NCBI GenBank assembly: GCA_963844695.1
Contig: CAWJPL010000020.1
Coordinates: 1-64,000 of the forward strand
Source: RYN-230 sp963844695
Lineage (GTDB): Bacteria; Actinomycetota; Actinomycetes; Streptosporangiales; Streptosporangiaceae
Direction: 5' to 3'
DNA length: 64,000 nucleotides
Shown: positions 43,514 through 51,280 of the stretch, piece after piece
How positions within the stretch are numbered: the first letter of the stretch is position 1
Layout: every line of letters begins with the position of its first letter
Program-made: the position numbers and the translations under genes
Notes under the pieces: generated by a model
What the model saw: only the letters and a program-made list of their open reading frames with translations
Database searches by the model: none
Told to the model about the DNA's origin: nothing

Positions 43514-44563
43514 TCAGCCCGCTCCCGCCGCGGCCGCGCTGGCCGGATCGAGCAGCCCGCCCAGGAAGTCTTCCCGCGCCGCCCGGGCCTGAGCCACCAC
43601 CTCGCCGGCGGACCTGCCCTGCTCCGGCAGCGATTCCAGGAACTGCCCGAGTCCGTGCGCGGCCTCGTCGGCGCGGGCCGACCAGCGTGCGATCCACTTG
43701 CCCAGCACGCCGCGGTTCTCCGGCCGCTGGGCGACCGCGAGCTCGGCCAGCGCGCGGCTCCAGCGGCCGCGCCGCTGGGCGTCAGCGGCCAGCAACGACG
43801 TGAGCAGCCAGGTAAGGTCGTCGCCGTTGGCCCGGGCCACCTGGCCGAGCTGGGTGAGCAGCACGTTATCCAGCGTCGGGCCCAGGACCAGGTTCAGCGC
43901 CGTGAAGGCCTCGCCCCAGTCGTAGCTGACCAGCGCGTACTCGACCGCCTTGCGGGCCGGCTGCCAGCCGGCGTCGCCCTCCCACAGCGACCTTTCCGCG
44001 GAGCCGGCGCCCGAGTCGGGGTGGCTGATCTGCAGCTCCCGGGTGCGGTAGGCGATCGCGGTGACCCGGCGCAGGAAGTCGGCGGTCGAGAAGCCCGCGG
44101 CGTTGGTGATGTAGGAACTGGGGGCCATGTAGCCGATATACGCCTCAACCTGCTGGAAGCCGTGGCACAGGTAACGCGACGGGGTGAACAGCCGGGCCAG
44201 CAGGGCCACCGACCCCGCCGACAGCGCGGCGTCTGAGTCCGCGTCGGCGTGTGCTTCCAGCACCCCCTGGACCTTCGCCTCCGCGTCGGACTGCAGGCCG
44301 ACATAGGACTTGTAGGTCAGCGCGTCCGGGTCGCGATAGGCGTCCCAGTCGCTGGCCTGCAAGGGCGAGTTGTCCCGGTAGGTCAGGAACCACAGGTTGG
44401 GCGCGGACGACGGGTTCTGCTCGAACGCCGCGGCCCGGTTCGTGCGCAGCGTCCAGTTCTGCTTGTGCGTGACGATCTCGTACTCGCTGGGCATCTTGCG
44501 CACATCACCGAACGCGCTGAACGTGCGGCGCGGGCGCGGCTTGCGCGCCGGGGTCTCGGTCAT
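43514..44563 (-). CDS. Toluene/alkene monooxygenase hydroxylase beta subunit
   Basis: 349 residues from ATG 44563, which overlaps the effector stop (ATGA). Family landmarks align with TmoE: K-M-P-S-E-Y-E-I-V-T, N-L-W-F-L-T-Y-R-D-N-S-P-L, S-R-Y-L-C-H-G-F-Q-Q-V-E-A-Y, A-Y-R-T-R-E-L-Q and Y-D-W-G-E-A-F-T-A-L-N-L-V. The subunit lacks the diiron site and supports the alpha subunit in the (alpha-beta-gamma)2 hydroxylase. Its TGA is in frame with the downstream Rieske gene. Confidence 0.93.
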   Translation of the reverse strand: MTETPARKPRPRRTFSAFGDVRKMPSEYEIVTHKQNWTLRTNRAAAFEQNPSSAPNLWFLTYRDNSPLQASDWDAYRDPDALTYKSYVGLQSDAEAKVQGVLEAHADADSDAALSAGSVALLARLFTPSRYLCHGFQQVEAYIGYMAPSSYITNAAGFSTADFLRRVTAIAYRTRELQISHPDSGAGSAERSLWEGDAGWQPARKAVEYALVSYDWGEAFTALNLVLGPTLDNVLLTQLGQVARANGDDLTWLLTSLLAADAQRRGRWSRALAELAVAQRPENRGVLGKWIARWSARADEAAHGLGQFLESLPEQGRSAGEVVAQARAAREDFLGGLLDPASAAAAGAG

Positions 44564-44925
44564 GCCGGCACCTGCTTTCCGCTCTGCGGCTCCCCGCTCC
44601 GGGCGGCCGCGTCCGCGGCCAGGTTCGCGGCGGCCGCGCTCCGGGCGTAGCCGAAGCTCTCCCACGTGATGGCGTCGCTGCTGGTGATGGCCCGGCCGCT
44701 GAAGGCGGTCATCATCTCGCCGAACGAGGCGATCGCGAAGTCCGCGCCCAGGTAGCGGCGCAGCGTCTGCTCGGTCACCGTGATCCGGTCCTCGCCCTGT
44801 ATCCGGACGTACGCGCCCCGGTCGACGACCTCGATGTCGGCGTCCGGGTTGTCGTCCTCGATGGCCGCGATGACCTGCTCGACCTCATCACCCATCCGCA
44901 AGATGGGGCCGACCGGGTTCTTCAT
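44560..44925 (-). CDS. Monooxygenase effector (coupling) protein, MmoB/DmpM/TmoD family
   Basis: 121 residues. N-terminal V-G-P-I-L-R-M-G-D-E-V-E-Q-V-I aligns with TmoD V-G-P-I-I-R-A-G-D-L-V-E-P-V-I; D-R-G-A-Y-V-R-I follows. Such proteins bind the hydroxylase without cofactor and tune oxygen activation. About 18 residues longer than TmoD, with an Ala-rich tail. Start ATG 44925 overlaps the gamma-subunit stop by 4 bases. Confidence 0.92.
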   Translation of the reverse strand: MKNPVGPILRMGDEVEQVIAAIEDDNPDADIEVVDRGAYVRIQGEDRITVTEQTLRRYLGADFAIASFGEMMTAFSGRAITSSDAITWESFGYARSAAAANLAADAAARSGEPQSGKQVPA

Positions 44926-45215
44926 GACCCCTCCGGGATGTCGTATTCGACCGCCACATGGTCGAGCGGCTGGATCCCGGCGGCCGCGACGGTGATGTCG
45001 GGCGGCATCCGCTTGCCCTGGTAGATCACGACCTTCTCGTACGGCAGGGCACGGACGCGCCTGCCTTCCACGTGATGCGCGACCGCCGCGGCTACCTCGC
45101 GCATGGTGTTGGCGGTGGTGACCGGAACCAGGATCTGCACGAAGTCAGTGGCGAAGATGGCGTTCAGCGGAACCAGCTGCGGGGGCTGGTCCTCGATCCC
45201 CAGTTCCGCGGTCAT
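44922..45215 (-). CDS. Toluene/alkene monooxygenase hydroxylase gamma subunit
   Basis: 97 residues, the ubiquitin-like fold of TmoB: F-A-T-D-F-V-Q-I-L-V-P-V near residue 21, V-A-A-A-V-A-H-H-V-E-G-R-R-V and P-P-D-I-T-V-A-A-A-G-I-Q-P-L-D. Start is ATG 45215, overlapping the alpha-subunit stop as ATGA. The frame is open far upstream inside the alpha gene, but that part is antisense-frame noise. It is one of three hydroxylase subunits. Confidence 0.92.
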   Translation of the reverse strand: MTAELGIEDQPPQLVPLNAIFATDFVQILVPVTTANTMREVAAAVAHHVEGRRVRALPYEKVVIYQGKRMPPDITVAAAGIQPLDHVAVEYDIPEGS

Positions 45216-46732
45216 GACTGGGCCCCCAGCGCGATGCCCTCGACCGGCCGCCCGACGTAGTCCTTGGTCCACGCCTCGTAGTCGGGGTCGTCCCCCATCG
45301 CGTCGGGCGTCATGCCCATGTAGCCGAGGATGCCGCCGACGTCCATGGGCTGGATCTGCCCGGCCAGGAACCGGTCGACCAGCGTCTCGTGGTTGACGTT
45401 GTCGCGGTCCTTCCAGAAGATCTGCCGGCACGCGTTGGTGCAGAAGTGGAAGGTCTTCCCGTCGTAGCGCAGCGACCAGTCCCGCACCCGCCAGGTGCCG
45501 TCCCGGGACTGGGTGGCGTTGCAGCAGGGCAGGTGGCAGGTCATGCACAGCCAGGGCAGCGTCTCCGGCAGCGTGGCCTCGACGTTGTTGGCGTTGACGT
45601 TGTCGATCAGCACGTCCCACTTGTCGCCGAAGACCTTCTCCCAGTTCGGGTACTTCTCGGTCAGCCAGGCGCGCTCGTCCTTGCTGACCCCGGCCTTGGG
45701 CCGCCACCACAGCGTGGGCCGCCAGTACCACAGGCCCATCTGCAGCCCGTGGTGCCAGATGTCCAGGCCGCGCATGAACTCGTCCCAGAACCATGGCTTG
45801 CGCAGCCCGTAGTCCTCGATGGTGCGGACGAACTGGTCGATGACCCACTCCTCCATGAACTCCCGGTAGGACTGCTTCCGGTGCTCCAGGGGGGTGTAGT
45901 AGTCCATCGCCGGGCCGGTCAGCGCGGCGAACGCGCGGGCTGACCCCCAGAAGGCCTTGTCCACCACCCACTGCGCCCGGACCGGGTCGTGCTCGACCAG
46001 GATCTCCAGGGTCGGGCCGCCCTGCTGGGAGTGCCGCGCCTCGTCGGTCTGGATGGAGGAGATCATGTTGGCGAAGTTGACGTCGCCGGACTCCAGGGCG
46101 TCCGCGGCGAGCGCCACGAACTGGAGGTTGGTGAAGCCGGTCTCGAAGGTGAACGGCAGCTCGATGGCCATGTCCACCACGTTGGGCGCGATCATCATGT
46201 TGTCGAACAGGTTGCGCAGCGAGATCAGCACCCAGTCGTTGGTGTGGAAGGCCTTCTGCGTCCAGTCGTACTGCGCGTCCTTCCCGACGAACTCGTGCCC
46301 GAAGAACGTGGTGATCTGAGCGTGCCGCAGCTCGTCCAGCTGCCCGAACGTGGCCATGTTCCGCCACGCCCCGTTCAGCCCGAACCGGGCCATCTTCAGC
46401 TCAGCCAGCACGGCCGCGTACTCGACCAGGGCCACCCCGCCGAAGTGCATCTTCGTGGCTGACTTCCAGCCCTCGTCGAGCTGGGAGAACGTCGAGGAAC
46501 GCTGCAGGGCCGCCTTCACCGCGTAGGCCGAGGCCTCCTTGTCCCGCTGGACGGCCACGTACTCGGGATAACTGACCTTGTAGTCCTCTTCCCACGCCGA
46601 CCAGGCTTCGCGCGGCACCTTGCCGGTGCCGCTGTGCCACTCGGGGAAGACCGCGTCATCGTCTACGTAGCTGTAGGTCCAGTCCACGTCGCGGACGAAG
46701 CCCTGCCATTCCTCGCGCTTGAGCAGTGCCAT
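45212..46732 (-). CDS. Toluene/alkene-type diiron monooxygenase hydroxylase alpha subunit
   Basis: 506 residues, colinear with TmoA (500). The diiron ligands fall at the same numbers as in TmoA: Glu104, Glu134, His137 (D-E-L-R-H), Glu197, Glu231 and His234 (D-E-A-R-H). The conserved active-site Thr201 is present. Pocket positions 100 and 103 are Val and Val, where TmoA has Ile and Gly, so the substrate range may differ. A C-terminal YHS/TRASH-like domain (about 395-460) keeps a cysteine set (C-M-T-C, C-C, C-T-N-A-C) that TmoA has lost. It inserts one oxygen atom of O2 into an arene or alkene. First of four genes linked by ATGA overlaps. Confidence 0.96.
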   Translation of the reverse strand: MALLKREEWQGFVRDVDWTYSYVDDDAVFPEWHSGTGKVPREAWSAWEEDYKVSYPEYVAVQRDKEASAYAVKAALQRSSTFSQLDEGWKSATKMHFGGVALVEYAAVLAELKMARFGLNGAWRNMATFGQLDELRHAQITTFFGHEFVGKDAQYDWTQKAFHTNDWVLISLRNLFDNMMIAPNVVDMAIELPFTFETGFTNLQFVALAADALESGDVNFANMISSIQTDEARHSQQGGPTLEILVEHDPVRAQWVVDKAFWGSARAFAALTGPAMDYYTPLEHRKQSYREFMEEWVIDQFVRTIEDYGLRKPWFWDEFMRGLDIWHHGLQMGLWYWRPTLWWRPKAGVSKDERAWLTEKYPNWEKVFGDKWDVLIDNVNANNVEATLPETLPWLCMTCHLPCCNATQSRDGTWRVRDWSLRYDGKTFHFCTNACRQIFWKDRDNVNHETLVDRFLAGQIQPMDVGGILGYMGMTPDAMGDDPDYEAWTKDYVGRPVEGIALGAQS

Positions 46733-46749
46733 GGTCTATGGCCCCTTCG

Positions 46750-47241
46750 TCAGTCAACTTCTTCGTGGCCGAGCTGCTGGCTGATGCCGGCGTCGTTCCA
46801 GTAGCCGGTCATGCTGTCGATGAGCAGGTCCGGCCCCACGTGGAAGACGAACAGGTGCGGCTCGCAGTAGTGCTGGCCGGCGGGCCTGACCAGGCCCCAG
46901 GCCAGCTGCTGGGTGCCCTCGATGTCCACCTCGGCCACCACGTCACCCTCGTCGTTCGCGGTCACGGTGTGCACGGTGTTGGTCAGGTCCGGGAACGCGG
47001 TGACCAGCCCGGTCCACAGCGGCTTGCCGATCGTCCCGACCTTGCCGTCGCCGCGCACCACCCGCTGCTTGCCCCAGACCTCGAGCGGCACGTACGAGAG
47101 GCTGGCGTTGATCGAGCACAGGTCGGCCATCCCGTTGATGTCGTGCGCCCGGTAGCGGTCGAAGAACTCGGTGACGACGGCGGCCGCCGACGCGGCGGTG
47201 CCCGCGGGTGTCGGCGGCGCGTCCTGGTGTGCTGTGGTCAT
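46750..47241 (-). CDS. NTF2/SnoaL-like protein (downstream copy)
   Basis: 163 residues from an ATG behind GAGGAGG. The cone-shaped SnoaL/NTF2 pattern is seen: V-V-T-E-F-F-D-R-Y-R-A-H-D near residue 22, W-T-G-L-V-T-A-F-P-D-L in the middle and D-S-M-T-G-Y-W-N-D-A-G-I near the end. These folds serve as small isomerases, hydrolases or binding proteins. It is 17 bases upstream of the hydroxylase alpha gene. It differs substantially from its neighbour, so this is not a recent duplication. Confidence 0.85.
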   Translation of the reverse strand: MTTAHQDAPPTPAGTAASAAAVVTEFFDRYRAHDINGMADLCSINASLSYVPLEVWGKQRVVRGDGKVGTIGKPLWTGLVTAFPDLTNTVHTVTANDEGDVVAEVDIEGTQQLAWGLVRPAGQHYCEPHLFVFHVGPDLLIDSMTGYWNDAGISQQLGHEEVD

Positions 47242-47250
47242 CGTGCCTCC

Positions 47251-47679
47251 TCAGGCGATGGCGATCGCGTCGAAGCGCTTGACCGCGAGCCGCCGGTAGA
47301 GCTGCTGCTGGCACCAGTACGCGGTCACGCCGGTGATCACGCCTCCGGTCACGGTGAACCGCCACGCCTGGTCGATGTCGAGGTGTTTCTCCTGGTTGAT
47401 GGCGCCGGCGTAGTCGGCGGCCTGGGTGCCCTCCACCTTGATCAGCGCGGTGACCACGTCACCGGTGGTGATGACCTGGCCGGCGGTCACGATGAGGTCC
47501 GGGAAGGCCCGGAGCAGGTCTCCGAGAACCACGCCCAGGACGCCGGGGCCGCGGCCGCCGATGCCCAGGGGATGCACGGTGATCGCGGCCTGCGGGCTGA
47601 CCTCGGCGAGCGCGGCGTCAACGTCGTGACGCGCGAACGCGTCCAGGAAGGCCTGCACAGTCTGGGTGGGACTGGTCAT
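47251..47679 (-). CDS. NTF2/SnoaL-like protein (upstream copy)
   Basis: 142 residues: V-Q-A-F-L-D-A-F-A-R-H-D-V-D-A-A-L near the start, D-L-L-R-A-F-P-D-L-I and G-V-T-A-Y-W-C-Q-Q-Q-L-Y near the end. Ten bases separate it from the second SnoaL-like gene. The two could act as a pair on one oxidised intermediate made by the monooxygenase; that is inference. Confidence 0.85.
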   Translation of the reverse strand: MTSPTQTVQAFLDAFARHDVDAALAEVSPQAAITVHPLGIGGRGPGVLGVVLGDLLRAFPDLIVTAGQVITTGDVVTALIKVEGTQAADYAGAINQEKHLDIDQAWRFTVTGGVITGVTAYWCQQQLYRRLAVKRFDAIAIA

Positions 47680-47699
47680 GAGCGGGTGCTCCTAGCAGC

Positions 47700-48731
47700 T
47701 CAGGCGGCGGCGCGGGCCGGGGCCCGGAGGACCTTGATGACCGCGTCCGCGGTCGCCTCGGTCGATCCCGGGTTCTGCCCGGTGATGAGGTTGCGGTCAG
47801 CCACCACGTGGGAGACCCAGGCCGCGGGGGCGTCGTCGAACACGGCGCCCGCGTTCTTCAGCGCCGTGTCCAGGAACCAGGCCATGCCGAGCAGGCCCGC
47901 CTCGGTCTGGAGTTCTTCCTCGTCGGTGAAGCAGGTCAGCCGGTAGCCGTCGAACAGCCACTGCCCGTCGGCGCGTTCCGGCGCCGACAGCAGCAGGGCC
48001 GGGCCGTGGCACAGCGCGGCGATGGGCGCGGACTTGCCGTGCAGCACAGCCAGCAGCCGCCCGACGTCCGGGTTGCCGGCCAGGTCGACCATGGGCCCGT
48101 GGCCGCCGGGCGTGAACACCGCGTCGAACCCGGCCATTTCCTCATCGCTCAGCGCGGACAACGCCACCGGGTGGCCGAAGCCCGGGATCGCCTCCAGTTC
48201 GGCCAGCCGTGCGGCGGCCAGCCGCTCGCTGTCGGCACGCTGCGCGTCCACCTCGGCCTGGATCTCCTCCCGGGTCAGCCCGGCCGGGCTGTCCTCGGCG
48301 AGCACGTCGGCGAACTGGCGGTCCTGCCGCCAGGCCCGCTTCGCGGCCGCGCTGACGATCCGGTGTGCCTGCGCGGGGCTTTGTCCCCGCGCTTCGAGCA
48401 GCACCGCCACCCGCCGGGCCGCAGCCAGCCCCAGCTCGGTGTTCTGGTGCAACGTGATCCGGATGTCGTCCACGTCGTGGGCGAACGTGCGTACCACCGA
48501 GGCCAGGTAGTCCTTGTCTTCCTCGGGATAGTGGAAGAACCACGACAGGCCGTACGGGTCCGCATACGGCGGCTGGCCGTCCGGGGTGATCACGGTGACG
48601 TCAAAGCCGGCCGCGGCGAACCGCTGGTAGGGCTTGAGCGCTTCCTCGGCGAAGTAGCCGGTCGGGTGCGCGGTCCCGTCGGCGAGCGTCATCTCACGGG
48701 CACTGGTCATCAGATAGGCGATCCGGGTCAT
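47700..48731 (-). CDS. DJ-1/PfpI-superfamily protein
   Basis: 343 residues from ATG 48731 behind GGAGGTGG. N-terminal A-Y-L-M-T-S-A-R-E-M and Y-F-A-E-E-A-L-K-P-Y-Q-R-F match Hsp31-like members; the nucleophile Cys is in A-A-L-C-H-G-P-A-L-L-L near residue 225. A helical insert of about 80 residues (70-165) separates the two halves of the core, making it longer than most. Hsp31-like members remove glyoxal-type adducts, so protection against or processing of reactive aldehydes is plausible. First gene of the monooxygenase operon. Confidence 0.85.
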   Translation of the reverse strand: MTRIAYLMTSAREMTLADGTAHPTGYFAEEALKPYQRFAAAGFDVTVITPDGQPPYADPYGLSWFFHYPEEDKDYLASVVRTFAHDVDDIRITLHQNTELGLAAARRVAVLLEARGQSPAQAHRIVSAAAKRAWRQDRQFADVLAEDSPAGLTREEIQAEVDAQRADSERLAAARLAELEAIPGFGHPVALSALSDEEMAGFDAVFTPGGHGPMVDLAGNPDVGRLLAVLHGKSAPIAALCHGPALLLSAPERADGQWLFDGYRLTCFTDEEELQTEAGLLGMAWFLDTALKNAGAVFDDAPAAWVSHVVADRNLITGQNPGSTEATADAVIKVLRAPARAAA

Positions 48732-48973
48732 CAGCCACCTCCACGGCGAGGGCTGCCTCGGCACGTTGCGCGTGCTGGTGACTTTGCCATCGCGCCGACG
48801 ATCCAGCTACACCCCGCCATGACGGTTTCCTGCTGAGATGTTGCCCATTCCGGTCCTGATGCCAGATTCCAGCTGATCTCTATCCTGATCTAGCGGAACT
48901 GGCGGTGACCAGCGATGGATCCGCGGGGCCCGGTGCCGCATGCTGGGCAGCAGCGAGGCAAGGAGGCGGCGCG

Positions 48974-49951
48974 ATGAGTCCAGGGCAGGCCGGACGGCCG
49001 GTGACCTCCGGGGAGCTGATCGCGGAGCTGGCCGCCCGCGCGCCGCAGGCCGGAGCGAACACCGGGACGTGGCCGGGCCTGACCGTCTACCGGTTCACCG
49101 CGCCGACCGGGCCCAGCTGGGAGGAGATCCAGTCGCTGTCCTTGTGCGTCGTGGCCCAGGGCCGCAAGGCGGTCACCGTCGACGGCGAGACCTACCTGTA
49201 CGACCCGTTTCACTACCTGGTGCTGAGCAGCCACCTGAATTTCCAGGCCGAAATCCTGGAGGCGTCGCCGAGCCTGCCGTTCCTGTCCTTCGTCCTGCAG
49301 ATCGAGCCGGCCCTGGTCCGCCGGGTGTCCAGCGACATGCTGGAACGCCGCACCACTGCGTTCCGCTCGCGCCCGGGTGAGGCGCAGGCCCCGGAACGCC
49401 AGGCGCTGGTGTCCGCACTCGACCAGGAGTTGCTCGGAGCGGTGCTCAGGTTCCTCCGCGCGGTGGGCCGGGACACCGACCGGCGGGTGCTGGCTCCCCT
49501 GTACCTGCAGGAGATGGTCTTCCGGGTGCTGCAGCGGGAGCAGTTCGCCCGGCTGCTGTCGCTCGCCGCGGCGCAGGCCGCGACCAACCCCGTGTCGGCG
49601 GTGCTCGACTACGTGCGGGCCCACCTGTCCGAGCCCCTGACCGTGGCGGACATGGCCGAGCAGGTCAGCCTGAGCCCGTCGGCGTTCGCGCACCTGTTCC
49701 GGGACGTCACCGGCCGGTCGCCGTATCAGTTCCTGAAAGAGATGCGCCTGGACCAGGCCCGCGAGCTGCTGGTGGACGGGAACCTGGCCGTGGCCCGGAT
49801 CTCCAAGGAGGTGGGCTACGCCAGCGTCTCGCACTTCATCAGCGAGTTCCGCGGCCGGTTCGGCGTCACTCCCCGGGCCTACTGCGACATGAACGCCATG
49901 CACGCCGAGCTGGGCAGCCAGCGGCTCCCGCAGGACGGCACCCGGGCCTGA
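48974..49951 (+). CDS. AraC-family regulator divergent from the monooxygenase operon
   Basis: 325 residues from ATG 48974, with a perfect AGGAGG site. The N-terminal half is the AraC_N domain (S-W-E-E-I-Q-S-L-S-L-C-V-V-A-Q-G and D-P-F-H-Y-L-V-L-S), followed by the DNA-binding domain (M-A-E-Q-V-S-L-S-P-S-A-F-A-H-L-F-R and G-Y-A-S-V-S-H-F-I-S-E-F). The 242-base gap to the DJ-1 gene must hold both promoters. It is the obvious candidate activator of the operon. Confidence 0.9.
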   Translation: MSPGQAGRPVTSGELIAELAARAPQAGANTGTWPGLTVYRFTAPTGPSWEEIQSLSLCVVAQGRKAVTVDGETYLYDPFHYLVLSSHLNFQAEILEASPSLPFLSFVLQIEPALVRRVSSDMLERRTTAFRSRPGEAQAPERQALVSALDQELLGAVLRFLRAVGRDTDRRVLAPLYLQEMVFRVLQREQFARLLSLAAAQAATNPVSAVLDYVRAHLSEPLTVADMAEQVSLSPSAFAHLFRDVTGRSPYQFLKEMRLDQARELLVDGNLAVARISKEVGYASVSHFISEFRGRFGVTPRAYCDMNAMHAELGSQRLPQDGTRA

Positions 49952-50120
49952 CCCTTCGCATCTGCGTCCTCCGTCGCTCTGGCTGCCAATCGCCGTAGCG
50001 AGGAGGCAGAATAAGCGAAAAGTGCCCGGCTGCGGAGGGGCAGATTGTGGGCTGTGCCGTAGAGGCTGGCTTTGGCGCCACCCATTCCGCTGCCCTGCGG
50101 CGCGACCACCCCGGTGCCGC

Positions 50121-50663
50121 ATGAGCGGGGGCATCGAGATCCGCGGGCCCCGGCTACTGCTCCGGGCTCTGCGGGCCAGTGAGATCGACGAGGAATGGCA
50201 GGCCATGGTCGACGCCGATCCCATGGTGATCGCCGAACTGCCCGATGAGGAGGCGTTCCGGGCCCGGCTGCGGCAATCGGGCCGCCTGATCGGTGGCGAG
50301 CTCGACCTGGCCGTCGACCTGGACGGGGCGCTGATCGGGCGGATCCAGACGTTCGTGCCCCCGGGCCGCCCGCTGCCCCCGGCGACTTTCGAGGTCGGGA
50401 TAGGTCTGCGCGAGCACGCCCGGGGTCAGGGTCATGGCCGCGAAGCCCTGGCCCTGCTGACCGGCTGGCTGTTCGGGCAGGCCGCTGCTGAGGTCGTCGA
50501 GAGCGCCACCGACCCTGCGAACGCCGCGATGCGGGCGGTCTTCCGCCGGGCCGGGTGGGCCGAGGCCGGATCGCAGACCGAGTTCGGCCGCGAATGGGCC
50601 GTCTACCGGATCACCCGGGAGGACTGGCTGGCCTCGCGAAGTACGGGGCGGACTCCTTACTGA
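50121..50663 (+). CDS. GNAT-family acetyltransferase (RimJ/RimL type)
   Basis: 180 residues from ATG 50121. Begins R-G-P-R-L-L-L-R-A-L-R; the CoA motif is E-H-A-R-G-Q-G-H-G-R-E-A-L-A-L-L, and N-A-A-M-R-A-V-F-R-R-A-G-W follows. Substrate unknown. Overlaps the convergent membrane-protein gene by 53 bases. Confidence 0.87.
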   Translation: MSGGIEIRGPRLLLRALRASEIDEEWQAMVDADPMVIAELPDEEAFRARLRQSGRLIGGELDLAVDLDGALIGRIQTFVPPGRPLPPATFEVGIGLREHARGQGHGREALALLTGWLFGQAAAEVVESATDPANAAMRAVFRRAGWAEAGSQTEFGREWAVYRITREDWLASRSTGRTPY

Positions 50664-51111
50664 ACAGCAGGATGATCGCGCCCAGCCCGACGAGCCAGAC
50701 AACGACGCCGGCGATCACCGAAGCCAGCGCGTGCACCTGGGTAAAGGAAACGATCAGATCCAGGGTGTTGATGCCGAAGAACACGGCCGAGACGATCCTG
50801 GCCCAGCTGCGGCCCCGGCGGTTGGCCCAGGCCATCCACAGCCAGAGGGCTACCGCGATCAGGCCGCCGATCACTGAGGTGACGATGGCGGCTATCTCTG
50901 CGTTGTGCCGCTGGGCCGCGGTGTAGTCCGGGTGCCGGGCCAGAATGCCGTGCTTGAGGCTGGCGATGGTCACCAGGGTGACGACGACCACGACAGCGCT
51001 GAGTGCGGCGCCCGCGTACATGAGCCGGACCGCGTTCCGGACCGAATTCGGCGGCTCCGCGTCGACTGGCCCGGGTACCTGCGACGGCGACGACGGATAG
51101 GGCTGGTACAT
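50611..51111 (-). CDS. Small four-span membrane protein
   Basis: 166 residues from ATG 51111 behind GGGAG. A Pro-rich start (Y-Q-P-Y-P-S-S-P-S-Q-V-P-G-P) is followed by four hydrophobic segments. Between helices 1 and 2, an ~30-residue loop carries H-P-D-Y-T-A-A-Q-R-H. W-L-W-M-A-W-A-N-R-R-G-R-S-W-A-R is a recurring feature of actinobacterial small membrane proteins. Function unknown. Confidence 0.75.
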   Translation of the reverse strand: MYQPYPSSPSQVPGPVDAEPPNSVRNAVRLMYAGAALSAVVVVVTLVTIASLKHGILARHPDYTAAQRHNAEIAAIVTSVIGGLIAVALWLWMAWANRRGRSWARIVSAVFFGINTLDLIVSFTQVHALASVIAGVVVWLVGLGAIILLFSKESAPYFARPASPPG

Positions 51112-51280
51112 CGCTACTCCCGTGCGCGCGCCAGCCAGCAACCGGACCGCTCCCCCGTGAGCTGCGGCCGGCCGGCCGGGCCGCATAACTGGTCCTTCAG
51201 CCACGTTACGCCGCCCGCACACAGCCAATCAGCCTGATCTATCTTGCCGGCGCCCCATCTGCCCGCCGGACATTTTCCCT

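Noticed and set aside
41927..44236. 769-codon plus-strand frame across the monooxygenase region
   Set aside because: Antisense to the sigma, L22/MIP18, Rieske and beta genes, all of which have clear family matches.
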